Positions 1-6,641 of a DNA stretch of 11,866 nucleotides are shown in pieces (position 1 is the first letter of the stretch; every line of letters begins with the position of its first letter). The position numbers and the translations under genes are program-made. The stretch covers positions 1 to 11,866 of the forward strand of contig CAJYIL010000318.1 of NCBI GenBank assembly GCA_913774795.1, given 5' to 3'. This stretch comes from Pseudobdellovibrionaceae bacterium (GTDB lineage: Bacteria > Bdellovibrionota > Bdellovibrionia > Bdellovibrionales > JAMPXM01). Under the pieces are notes generated by a model, which saw only the letters and a program-made list of their open reading frames with translations, searched no databases and was not told where the DNA came from.

Positions 1-380
1 CAATCATACATGCCAAAGAATGCGTTGAAGGTGATATCGAAGGCGCCGCCGGAACGCGCTCCTTCAGCAAGAGATCTTTCAATGGCGTCCATCGCGTCAG
101 GCGTCACTTTGACCGGCGCAATACCCGCGTTGTCGTTGATTTTCGAAATGATCGAATTGGGTTTCCACTCCGACATCCAGCCGTCGATTTTTCGGAGTTC
201 ATCCATCGATTGGTCGATGTAGTCCTTAAGAACCTTCGGGTCTTTCTTCGCATCGATCAAACAAATCGTCCACGGCAGCGTCATGATGATTTGCGTATCG
301 CAAACTTGATCTTTCTCGCGCGGAGCGAGAGCGAGCGCTGGTGCGGACGCCATCAAGAGCGAGAGGAGGCTGGCGATCAT
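1..380 (-). CDS. apbE: ApbE-family FAD:protein FMN transferase, N-terminal part
   Basis: The start is at 380 and the reading frame is open to the window edge, giving 126 residues, so the C-terminal part lies outside. ApbE proteins attach FMN to threonine side chains of exported flavoproteins, using FAD and Mg2+. Seen here: a signal peptide (about residues 1-18, ending ALALA), then the family pattern of DGWMSEWKPNSIISKIN (residues 66-82) and the hallmark SGGAFDIT (110-117) near the FAD-binding site. The ATG overlaps the stop of the upstream lipoprotein gene as ATGA, which argues for translational coupling and fixes this start. There is no lipobox, so the protein is probably periplasmic. The usual MGT motif near the start of the mature protein is degenerate (residues 31-40). 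Catalytic C-terminal residues cannot be checked. Family assignment is from motif recognition only. Confidence 0.85.
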   Translation of the reverse strand, partial: MIASLLSLLMASAPALALAPREKDQVCDTQIIMTLPWTICLIDAKKDPKVLKDYIDQSMDELRKIDGWMSEWKPNSIISKINDNAGIAPVKVTPDAMDAIERSLAEGARSGGAFDITFNAFFGMYD

Positions 381-904
381 TTCGGGCGTCTCACGCACCG
401 AACCGGAAGTTCGACGGAGCGATATTCGACTCGGTCATGAAGTTGACCTCGTCGCCAAGAAAAGTAATGCGCTTGTGAAGGCGAGCTTTTGATAACGGTG
501 GACGTCCATGCTGCAAAAGGCATGTCGTCTTTAAATGCCATTGCGACTTGGTGATACGTTTCGGCCGAGAGACCTTTTTCGAGCGAGGCCGAAGGCTGAA
601 AGTCTTTGAGGAGTCTCGCGTACTCTTCGATCGTCGGAAGCCTTGCTCCGAAGAGGCGACATTTTGCTTCAGCATCGGAATCGAACTCATTGGCGATCTC
701 AGCCGAACAAAGAGCCGCATGATAGTTGCCCTGTTTATCCGTGCACCCGTTTTTCATGTCTTCATCGAGCTTTTCGAGCCAATAGAGCCCAGTCGAGTCG
801 ATGTACGACACAGCGAGGACTTTGTAATCGGGACCGACCTTGCCTTTTTGAATCGTCGTACAAGCCGAAAGCACGAAGGCAGCGAGACACAAGATGATCT
901 TCAT
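377..904 (-). CDS. Lipoprotein with DUF1566/Lcl C-terminal domain
   Basis: This is a 175-residue predicted lipoprotein. The signal peptide ends in the lipobox LSAC, with lipidated Cys15. The rest looks like a single Lcl/DUF1566 domain, a C-type-lectin-like or sulfatase-modifying-factor-like fold. Its signature pieces appear in order: STGLYW (37-42), CRLFGARLPTIEEY (82-95), a WTST motif (133-136) and the terminal VRCVR (168-172). Four further cysteines (54, 66, 82, 170) could form disulfides outside the cytoplasm. Domains of this type occur in many exported and surface proteins, and their ligands are mostly unknown. The gene is first in a leftward pair with apbE, and the stop and start codons overlap. 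The ATG at 904 has no clear Shine-Dalgarno sequence, but a TTGACG box lies 37 bases upstream. The role is unknown; a substrate or partner for ApbE is possible but not shown. Confidence 0.8.
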   Translation of the reverse strand: MKIILCLAAFVLSACTTIQKGKVGPDYKVLAVSYIDSTGLYWLEKLDEDMKNGCTDKQGNYHAALCSAEIANEFDSDAEAKCRLFGARLPTIEEYARLLKDFQPSASLEKGLSAETYHQVAMAFKDDMPFAAWTSTVIKSSPSQAHYFSWRRGQLHDRVEYRSVELPVRCVRRPK

Positions 905-965
905 GAAAGAAAGGTTAGGCGCCTGCTTGCGCCTGCGTCAAATGCTGTGTTCTTCTCTTCGCACT
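905..965. promoter_or_regulatory. Divergent promoter region with a 10-bp-phased direct repeat
   Basis: This 61-base gap separates the leftward lipoprotein/apbE genes from the rightward SRAP gene. On the minus strand, TTGACG (941-936) and a weak TAACCT (917-912), 18 bases apart, form a candidate promoter whose start would fall at or just before the ATG. The spacer holds GCGCCTGC twice (919-926 and 929-936), separated by TT. The repeat is one helical turn apart, as expected for a protein bound to one DNA face. No convincing promoter was seen for the SRAP gene. Confidence 0.4.
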
Positions 966-1685
966 ATGTGCGCTGAGTATACGATCCAAACATCGGCAAA
1001 GAAAATTCGCGAACAATTGGGGCGGCCGCTTGCCGAAGAGCAGACCATTCGGTTCCCTGAGCGCATTAAATTCACCGCGCGGGCACCCGTCATCACGCCC
1101 GACTTCAAGCTGGTCGAAAAGATTTTTCCGGCGCAGCCATTTCCGAACTCACGACTCAGTGGCGTCGAAGACGAGAACGCTGGATTAGATCAGGACATCC
1201 GGCGCGTTTACGATGTGCCGCTTTGGAAAAACTCATTTGCGAATCACCCGGTACTCGTCCCGATGACGGCCTTTTTCGAGCCCGTCTACTGGGGACACGA
1301 CATCGGAACCGTTCAAAAATTCAGTGTTCCCGAAACCGAAGTTTTTTTCGTCGCCGGAATGCTGATCAAGCCGCGCGTGCCGGCGCGAGCAAATCTTGAC
1401 GGCTTCACGCTTCTAACGCACACCGCGACCGAGCAAATGATGCGGTATCATCAACGTCTCGTCACCGTCTTGAAGCCAGAGTGTGCCGCCGAGTATTTAA
1501 AGCCGATGAGTGGCCGTGAGCGCTTTGAGTTTTTAATCGCCAACCGTTACACCGGCGAACTCATGGTCGAAAAAGACCGCAATATGGCAAAGGGATGGGA
1601 GAAGCGAGTCGATGTTCAAGAGGCGAAGCTGAAGCGCGAAGAGGCCTATCGTCAGGCTCTCGCACGCGAAAAAGTGAGCGGTTAA
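966..1685 (+). CDS. SRAP-domain abasic-site crosslinking protein (YedK/HMCES family)
   Basis: SRAP proteins protect single-stranded DNA by forming a thiazolidine crosslink between their N-terminal Cys2 and an abasic site. The start at 966 is chosen because it gives Met-Cys (MCAEYTI). An in-frame ATG at 894 would bury the essential cysteine and run into the divergent gene. With this start the product is 239 residues, and the other active-site positions fall where expected: Asn61 in NSRLS, Glu105 in AFFEP, and His162 in YHQRLVTVL, which matches the family's HxRMP-type motif. The usual WG and EW aromatic positions are altered (FFEPVYWG), so it is a divergent member. The basic, glutamate-rich C-terminus from about residue 205 may be helical. 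No LexA-like box was recognised upstream. The gene converges on the FMN reductase, and their stop codons share TTAA. Family assignment is fairly firm; activity is inferred. Confidence 0.88.
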   Translation: MCAEYTIQTSAKKIREQLGRPLAEEQTIRFPERIKFTARAPVITPDFKLVEKIFPAQPFPNSRLSGVEDENAGLDQDIRRVYDVPLWKNSFANHPVLVPMTAFFEPVYWGHDIGTVQKFSVPETEVFFVAGMLIKPRVPARANLDGFTLLTHTATEQMMRYHQRLVTVLKPECAAEYLKPMSGRERFEFLIANRYTGELMVEKDRNMAKGWEKRVDVQEAKLKREEAYRQALAREKVSG

Positions 1686-2224
1686 CTGTGCTTTAAGACC
1701 CATTGATCGAAGGCATCGATAAACTTTTTCATGAACGCCCGGGTCGACTCGTTGAGCGAGCCGTCTTGTTCGAAAATCTTCGCGCCGTTGCCGATGTAAG
1801 CCTCAGGCTGCTGGAGTGTCGGCATATTCAGAAACACGAGCGATTGACGTAGGTGATGATTCGCTCCGAAACCACCGACGGCTCCTGGCGAGACGGTAAC
1901 GACGCCCGCCGGTTTTGCATCGAAAACAGAGTGACCGTAAGGCCGGCTGCCCACGTCGAGCGCGTTTTTTAAAACAGCCGGAACAGAGCGGTTATATTCA
2001 GGCGTGACGAAGAGAACGCCGTTCACCGCTTTGAGGCGCTCGCGAAAGGTTGTCCAGGCCTTCGGAGGTGCGTCGGTTTCGAGATCTTCATTGTAGAAAG
2101 GAAGATCTCCGATCTCGACAATCTCATAATCGTGATTTTTCGGCGCAAGCGAGATGAGCGCCTTCGCCATTTTGAGGTTGATCGATTCTTTTCGAAGACT
2201 GCCTACTAAGACTGCTACTTTCAT
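1682..2224 (-). CDS. NADPH-dependent FMN reductase (ChrR/YieF-like flavodoxin fold)
   Basis: This 180-residue cytoplasmic flavoprotein would reduce FMN, quinones or other electron acceptors with NAD(P)H. The frame extends upstream to 2290, but the ATG at 2224 is preferred because the Rossmann-like beta strand MKVAVLVGSLR begins there, as in the family. Seen: the FMN-phosphate loop GSLRKESIN (8-16), the conserved TPEYNRSVPAVLKNALD stretch (74-90) that contacts the isoalloxazine ring, and KPAGVVTVSPGAVGG (104-118). The length matches the family (about 180-190). The substrate (chromate, quinone or azo compound) cannot be told from sequence. It is divergent from the M1 peptidase gene and convergent with the SRAP gene. 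There is no clear Shine-Dalgarno sequence; a weak promoter-like TTGCCC lies 36 bases before the start. Confidence 0.9.
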   Translation of the reverse strand: MKVAVLVGSLRKESINLKMAKALISLAPKNHDYEIVEIGDLPFYNEDLETDAPPKAWTTFRERLKAVNGVLFVTPEYNRSVPAVLKNALDVGSRPYGHSVFDAKPAGVVTVSPGAVGGFGANHHLRQSLVFLNMPTLQQPEAYIGNGAKIFEQDGSLNESTRAFMKKFIDAFDQWVLKHS

Positions 2225-2301
2225 AAAATCGATCGTGACAGGGCTCAGACTGACGGGCAAACGCGTTTGACATCCTACGACCCGAGTCATTGAATAATTG
2301 A
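2225..2301. promoter_or_regulatory. Back-to-back promoters around a 12-bp palindrome
   Basis: Between the divergent FMN reductase and M1 peptidase genes lies the perfect palindrome CAAACGCGTTTG (2258-2269). Its two ends form the outward-facing -35 candidates. To the right is a consensus TTGACA (2267-2272) with TTGAAT (2290-2295) 17 bases on. To the left is TTGCCC (2260-2255) with a poor CACGAT (2237-2232), also 17 bases on. In both directions the -10 candidate ends 6-7 bases before the start codon, so either transcript would be nearly or fully leaderless. The palindrome could be an operator that controls both genes. The rightward promoter is the better supported. Confidence 0.5.
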
Positions 2302-4923
2302 ATGAAAAAACACGCTCTCGCCTTGGTCTTGTCGTCGATCGCTCTGATTTCTTGCACGACTCCTTCGGTCAAACCGGTGAAAGTTTCGGCAGAGATCGAG
2401 TCTGAAGCGAACCTAACTCGCGATGAGGCCGCGATTCGCGCAGGCTTGATCAGCGATGTCGCCTACGATTTTAATATTCATGTAGACGCCGCGAGCGATT
2501 CTTTCCACGCTGTTTCCACGGCGCAATTTAAACTCCAGCGCGCCGAATCGGTCTTTCTAGATCTCAAAGACGGCGCCAAAATCGAGAACGTCGTCGTGAA
2601 CGACCAAGTCCAACCGACCGTTTTCCAGAATCACCGTCTCCTTTTACCAGCCACATCTCTTCACGAAGGCGTTAACAAGGTGGTTGTTACCTACGTTCAA
2701 GCTTACTCGCGTGACGGTCGAGGACTTCACCGGTTCCAAGATCCGGAGGACCACAACGTCTATCTCTACACGCAGTTCGAAGCTTACGATGCGCACCAAA
2801 TGTTTCCTTGCTTCGATCAGCCTGATTTGAAAGCGACGATGACCATGACGGTCACGGCGCCCCTGACTTGGGAGGTGATCACGACCATGCGTGAGTCGTC
2901 CAAGAAAACGAACGGGGATGAAAACGTCTGGAGCTTCCCGGTCACTCCACGTATCAGCACGTATCTATTTTCGCTTCACGCGGGACCGTACGCGAAGTGG
3001 GAAGACAAAGCCGGCGCCACGCCGCTGCGTCTTTTCGTTCGTCAGACATTGAAGAAGTACGTGCGCACAACGGATTGGTTTACGCCGACCCGCCAGGGCC
3101 TCAAATTTTACGGCGACTATTTCAAGTATCCTTATCCGTTTAAAAAGTACGACCAAATCATTGCGCCTGACTTCAACGCCGGCGCCATGGAGAACGTCGC
3201 GGCCGTCACGTTTAGCGAACGCTTCGTCCAGCGGGGAACACCGACTCGCGAAGAGCGTGAGAGCCTGGCCTCTGTCATTCTCCATGAGATGGCTCACATG
3301 TGGTTCGGCGATCTCGTGACGATGAAATGGTGGAACGGTTTGTGGCTCAACGAGAGTTTCGCCACTTTCATGTCGGCGGTCGCGCAAGAGAAGGCCACCG
3401 AATTCAAAGAATCTTGGGAGTCTTTTTATCGCCATGAGAAACTTTGGGCTTATTGGTCGGATCAACTCGTGACCACGCACCCGATCGAAGCCCGAATCGA
3501 TGACGTCGCGACTGCCTTCACGAATTTCGATGGCATCACGTACGGAAAAGGCGCGTCGGTTCTCAAACAGCTGAGCTATTTGCTCGGCGAAACGAAATTC
3601 CGTGACGGCGTAAGACAGTACTTCGCGAAGCACGCCTACCAGAACACCTCCCTCCGCGACTTTATCTCGAGTCTCGAGGGTGCGGCGGGACGCCCGCTCG
3701 ACGGCTGGTCCAAGGCGTGGCTCGAAGAGGAAGGGCTGGATTCGGTCGAAGCTGTCTTCTCGTGCGAGTCCGGAAAAGTTTCGAAGTTTGAATTGAAAGC
3801 TCGCGGCCCGAAGGGCGACACCCCACGCACTCACAAAACTTTGGTTTCGGCTCGTTCGAGCGAAGGTGAAACGCGTGCAGCGGTCGAATACGGAAACGGC
3901 CTGACTTCGGTCAAATCTTTCATCGGAACACCGTGCCCGATTCTCGTTGATCCGAACGAAGACGATCACGATTATGTTAAGACGGTCTTTGACGAAAAAA
4001 CGTTGGCGACTTTGAAAGAAAACCCGCTGGTCTTAAAAGAACCTTTCGCGAGACTGCGCATGTGGCCGACTCTTCAAAACATGGTTCGCGACGGTGAACT
4101 CTCGCCTGCGAATTATCTCAAGATCGCCGAGACAGTCGTCGCGCGCGAACCCCATCTCCCTTCGCTGCGTCAGGTCACTGATCCACTCGACCAAATGTTT
4201 TATTACCTCCCGGATCAAAGCGAAAGCCGCTCGGCTTGGGTCGCAAAGTTCGAATCATTGATTTGGGGTCGAGCGCTGCGGGCGGAGCCTGGTTCTGATT
4301 TGCAAAAAGTCATGCTCATGAAGTTCGTTTCAATCGCGGAATCGGCTGAAGCCCGCGATAAAATTTACGACGTTCTTGGCGGCTCCATCCCGCTCAAAGG
4401 TCTTGATCTCGATGCCGATCGTCGGTGGGCGATGATCGTTCATCTCTCGATGCTCGGCGACCCAAGAGCGCCCACGCTGATCAGGGAAGAAAAAAAACGC
4501 GACCCGTCTGAAAATGGTGTGCAGATGGCACTCCAGGCTGAAGCTGCGGCGCCATCCGTCGAAGCCAAACGCGTTTGGTTTGATCGCCTCTTGAATGAAG
4601 CCGATGTCAAGTATGCGCGCGCTCGAGCGGCGACCCGCGAGATCTTCGGCCCTCGTCAAGACTCTCTCCGGATGGAGTTCGCTAACGAGTTTTACGAGCG
4701 TCTACCAGATTTCGCGAACCGGCGCCAAGTTGACATCGTCGAACTTTTTTCGGCGCACTTCACCCCGCTTGATTGCACTCAAGTGAGCGCCGATCGCCTG
4801 AACAAGTTCACGCTCTCAAATCCCGGTTTACCTCCGGGCGTGCTCAAGCAAATGCGAATCGACCACCAAGAAGACATGCGCTGCGTGAACGTTCGCGCAA
4901 AAAGCGAACAAAAGTCGAAATAG
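2302..4923 (+). CDS. M1-family metallo-aminopeptidase, predicted lipoprotein
   Basis: This 873-residue zinc aminopeptidase removes N-terminal residues from peptides. The N-terminus is a lipoprotein signal (lipobox ALISC, lipidated Cys18), so the enzyme should sit in the envelope facing the periplasm or outside, unlike cytoplasmic PepN. All core M1 motifs are intact: the exopeptidase motif GAMEN (294-298), HEMAH (328-332) with third zinc ligand Glu351 in WLNESFA (the HExxH-18-E spacing), and the transition-state tyrosine Tyr414 in ITYGKGA. An N-terminal beta-sandwich (about 50-250) precedes the catalytic domain, and a helical ERAP1-like C-terminal domain follows from about residue 570. The length fits the PepN/ERAP-type group. 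The gene appears to be monocistronic. It has no Shine-Dalgarno sequence but a consensus TTGACA 35 bases before the ATG. A role in scavenging or digesting external peptides is inference. Confidence 0.95.
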   Translation: MKKHALALVLSSIALISCTTPSVKPVKVSAEIESEANLTRDEAAIRAGLISDVAYDFNIHVDAASDSFHAVSTAQFKLQRAESVFLDLKDGAKIENVVVNDQVQPTVFQNHRLLLPATSLHEGVNKVVVTYVQAYSRDGRGLHRFQDPEDHNVYLYTQFEAYDAHQMFPCFDQPDLKATMTMTVTAPLTWEVITTMRESSKKTNGDENVWSFPVTPRISTYLFSLHAGPYAKWEDKAGATPLRLFVRQTLKKYVRTTDWFTPTRQGLKFYGDYFKYPYPFKKYDQIIAPDFNAGAMENVAAVTFSERFVQRGTPTREERESLASVILHEMAHMWFGDLVTMKWWNGLWLNESFATFMSAVAQEKATEFKESWESFYRHEKLWAYWSDQLVTTHPIEARIDDVATAFTNFDGITYGKGASVLKQLSYLLGETKFRDGVRQYFAKHAYQNTSLRDFISSLEGAAGRPLDGWSKAWLEEEGLDSVEAVFSCESGKVSKFELKARGPKGDTPRTHKTLVSARSSEGETRAAVEYGNGLTSVKSFIGTPCPILVDPNEDDHDYVKTVFDEKTLATLKENPLVLKEPFARLRMWPTLQNMVRDGELSPANYLKIAETVVAREPHLPSLRQVTDPLDQMFYYLPDQSESRSAWVAKFESLIWGRALRAEPGSDLQKVMLMKFVSIAESAEARDKIYDVLGGSIPLKGLDLDADRRWAMIVHLSMLGDPRAPTLIREEKKRDPSENGVQMALQAEAAAPSVEAKRVWFDRLLNEADVKYARARAATREIFGPRQDSLRMEFANEFYERLPDFANRRQVDIVELFSAHFTPLDCTQVSADRLNKFTLSNPGLPPGVLKQMRIDHQEDMRCVNVRAKSEQKSK

Positions 4924-5013
4924 GAATCGTGCTGATAACGGCGGTTGAGAATGGCTTCGTCAAACCTTTAACTTCAAGAACAGACGACTCTGTTCCCTCC
5001 AGATGAGGACTCA
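4924..5013 (+). promoter_or_regulatory. Promoter candidate, 5' leader hairpin and Shine-Dalgarno for the OmpA-like gene
   Basis: TTGAGA (4945-4950) and TTAACT (4968-4973), 17 bases apart, form a modest promoter candidate. A transcript starting near 4980 would carry most of a perfect 7-bp hairpin, GAACAGA-CGAC-TCTGTTC (4978-4995), at or near its 5' end. GAGGA (5005-5009) lies 4 bases before the GTG start. No T-tract follows the hairpin, so it is not a typical terminator for the M1 gene. Confidence 0.4.
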
Positions 5014-5529
5014 GTGACGCTTCCCAAAACAACACCAGTTTATCTTCTGACCCTCTTGGTGGCCTCGTCTTGCGCCCACAAGGACGAGCGCCCTGAGGCG
5101 CGAACCGAATCCATTGCGGTCTCTTCAAATCCCGCTCCCGATGCCGGCTCATCCATCGAAACCAAGCCAGCCGCTGCACCAATCAACGCGCCTTTTTCCA
5201 CGGAAATCGTGTTTAGAAAAGGATCGTCGTCGATCTCCAAAAATTCGGCCGCGCGTCTAAAGAAACTCGTAAGATCGGCGCAGAAGATCGGTGAGATTGA
5301 CGAGATTCACGCTTACACGTGGTCAGATCAAGAGTATCCGGGCGAACAGGCGAAGAAGCTCCCAAAGAAGCAGAAAAATTTGGCGTTGGCCCGAGGCGAA
5401 GCCATTCGTGCGTACCTTGCGAAATCAGGACTCGATCAGAAGCTCACCGTCATCACGAAGACCGAAGATGACCCGCCCGCCCAACCAAAAGCATCGAGAG
5501 CGGCTGTGATCGTGACTTTGAAGCGATGA
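5014..5529 (+). CDS. OmpA-like lipoprotein (Pal-type, divergent)
   Basis: This 171-residue product has a lipoprotein signal ending VASSC (Cys20), a Pro/Ala-rich linker to about residue 60, and a C-terminal OmpA-like fold. OmpA/Pal domains bind peptidoglycan diaminopimelate and anchor the outer membrane. The recognisable core is VFRKGSSSISKNSAARLKKL (about 67-86), then IHAYTWSD, where the usual TDxxG loop sits, and NLALARGEAIRAYL, matching the conserved helix (N-LS-RA--V--YL) with its arginine kept. The loop after the Asp is atypical (DQEYPGEQ) and the closing strand reads RAAVIVTL rather than RRVEI, so peptidoglycan binding is likely but unproven. The GTG start is chosen because GAGGA lies 4 bases upstream; no in-frame ATG precedes the signal peptide. 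The gene appears to stand alone. Confidence 0.75.
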   Translation: MTLPKTTPVYLLTLLVASSCAHKDERPEARTESIAVSSNPAPDAGSSIETKPAAAPINAPFSTEIVFRKGSSSISKNSAARLKKLVRSAQKIGEIDEIHAYTWSDQEYPGEQAKKLPKKQKNLALARGEAIRAYLAKSGLDQKLTVITKTEDDPPAQPKASRAAVIVTLKR

Positions 5530-5672
5530 TCGAGCGGTAAACGTTTCTTGTTCGGGCGCGCAAACTGTCACCGCGTCCAAAAGAGTGACACTGGCGGTCT
5601 CCGGTTTTGAACGAAGTTGCCGCCAGCTGTTTGGATGACGTCACGCGGGCGCTCCGCGGTTAAAGTGACCGC
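5530..5672. promoter_or_regulatory. Intergenic region rich in inverted repeats before the M23 gene
   Basis: These 143 bases lack a gene. They hold TGTCAC-N13-GTGACA (5566-5571 and 5585-5590), a 7-bp inverted repeat CTGGCGG-N22-CCGCCAG (5591-5597 and 5620-5626), the palindrome TGACGTCA (5636-5643), and a short GC stem CGCGG-N5-CCGCG (5644-5658). GTCAC or GTGAC occurs four times (5567, 5585, 5640, 5665). None of the stems is followed by a T-tract, so operator sites or a leader structure are more likely than a simple terminator. No clear -35/-10 pair was found for the downstream gene. Confidence 0.35.
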
Positions 5673-6641
5673 ATGGCGAAGACACACGCGACATTGACCC
5701 TCCTTCTCGCAACGGCAGCCCTCACCGCTCACGCAGGTCCCCAAGACTCGGCTCCCGAGAAGAAGCCCGCGGTTCCGACCTCACTGCAGATGATCGCCTG
5801 CCCGGGATCTCAAAAGACGCTCTCCATTTACAGCAAGGATGGCCAGAAAGTCGCGATCATCTCGGCCGGGTCACCCGTCAACAAGTTCCAGGGCTGGGGT
5901 GAGAACGAAGCCACAATCAAATCGCAGAAGATGGTCCGAATCCAGATCCCGACAGAGCCCGATCTGGAAGATATCTTCGCCGATGAAGAATCGGTTTTAA
6001 CTGCAGATGCTTGTACGGCCCGTACAGGCGTTAAGCTCCCCTACGAAGTTCCCGCTCCCACCACTGAAGTCGCCGGCGACAAAGAAGACGATGACGACGA
6101 GGATGACGAAAGCGATGCTCCGGTTTTAGAAGCGGCCAAAGACGAAGAGATTGCTGCGTTCTCTCTCGATTCGGCGGAGTGCTGCAGATTTCCGCTCGCG
6201 ACCCGTCCAAAATCTTTCTTGGGCGGGATGGCTCGATTCGGTGCGGGACGTAAAAGAGGTCGCATGCATGGCGGAGCCGATCTCTACGGTGTTCGCGGTC
6301 AAAGCGTTCTGGCGGTCACGTCGGGAACAGTCGTGCGGGCACCGTATCTCTTCAAATCTGGCACCTTGGCTGTCGACGTTCGCCACAAAGGTGGCTTCGT
6401 TGTTCGGTACGGAGAAATCTCGGGCAAGTCGTTCGGCCTCCAAGTCGGAACTAAGGTGACCGAAGGTCAAAAGCTAGGTGAAATGAAGTACGTTCCCGGA
6501 GCTCCGGCACCGATGACTCATTTCGAACTCTACAAAGGCAACAAATCCGGAAAACTCAGCGTCCCGGGAAATCAGTACAGTCGCCGTTCCGATATTCTGA
6601 ACCCAACTCCCTACCTCGTGAAATGGGGAGCGAAGAAGTGA
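5673..6641 (+). CDS. Exported M23/LytM-fold protein, probably non-catalytic
   Basis: This is a 322-residue exported protein. The signal peptide ends near AHA (residues 19-21). An N-terminal region (about 38-95) may be SH3-like, a strongly acidic stretch follows (136-148), and the LytM/M23 fold spans about 180-320. M23 enzymes cut peptidoglycan cross-bridges. The zinc ligands are present: His199 and Asp203 in HGGADLYG, and His283 in MTHFELY. However, the two histidines that act in catalysis in LytM are replaced: the HxH first position is Met281, and the YxH position is Glu248 in RYGEIS. The protein may therefore be a zinc-binding scaffold, peptidoglycan binder or regulator rather than a hydrolase. 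Gly- and Val-rich beta-strand pattern and the VTEGQKLGEM turn are typical of the family. It is translationally coupled to the next gene. There is no clear Shine-Dalgarno sequence. Confidence 0.87.
   Translation: MAKTHATLTLLLATAALTAHAGPQDSAPEKKPAVPTSLQMIACPGSQKTLSIYSKDGQKVAIISAGSPVNKFQGWGENEATIKSQKMVRIQIPTEPDLEDIFADEESVLTADACTARTGVKLPYEVPAPTTEVAGDKEDDDDEDDESDAPVLEAAKDEEIAAFSLDSAECCRFPLATRPKSFLGGMARFGAGRKRGRMHGGADLYGVRGQSVLAVTSGTVVRAPYLFKSGTLAVDVRHKGGFVVRYGEISGKSFGLQVGTKVTEGQKLGEMKYVPGAPAPMTHFELYKGNKSGKLSVPGNQYSRRSDILNPTPYLVKWGAKK

Noticed and set aside
10..440. Two plus-strand open frames at the left edge
   Set aside because: The minus strand here encodes an ApbE fragment with the SGGAFDIT motif, running off the window edge.
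894..965. N-terminal extension of the SRAP protein from the ATG at 894
   Set aside because: It would hide the catalytic Cys2 and overlap the divergent lipoprotein gene; no family member needs such an extension.
2225..2290. 22-residue N-terminal extension of the FMN reductase
   Set aside because: The flavodoxin fold starts at MKVAVLVGS, and the extension would run through the divergent promoter region and palindrome.
2965..3969. 334-codon minus-strand open frame inside the M1 peptidase gene
   Set aside because: It is rich in Arg and Phe and has no domain pattern. It is the antisense shadow of a gene with all M1 motifs.
4978..4995. Hairpin as a rho-independent terminator of the M1 gene
   Set aside because: The stem is AT-containing and followed by CCTCC, not a T-tract.
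5003..5017. Four-codon frame ATGAGGACTCAGTGA overlapping the GTG start of the OmpA-like gene
   Set aside because: Too short to judge; the overlap with GTGA is easily explained by chance.
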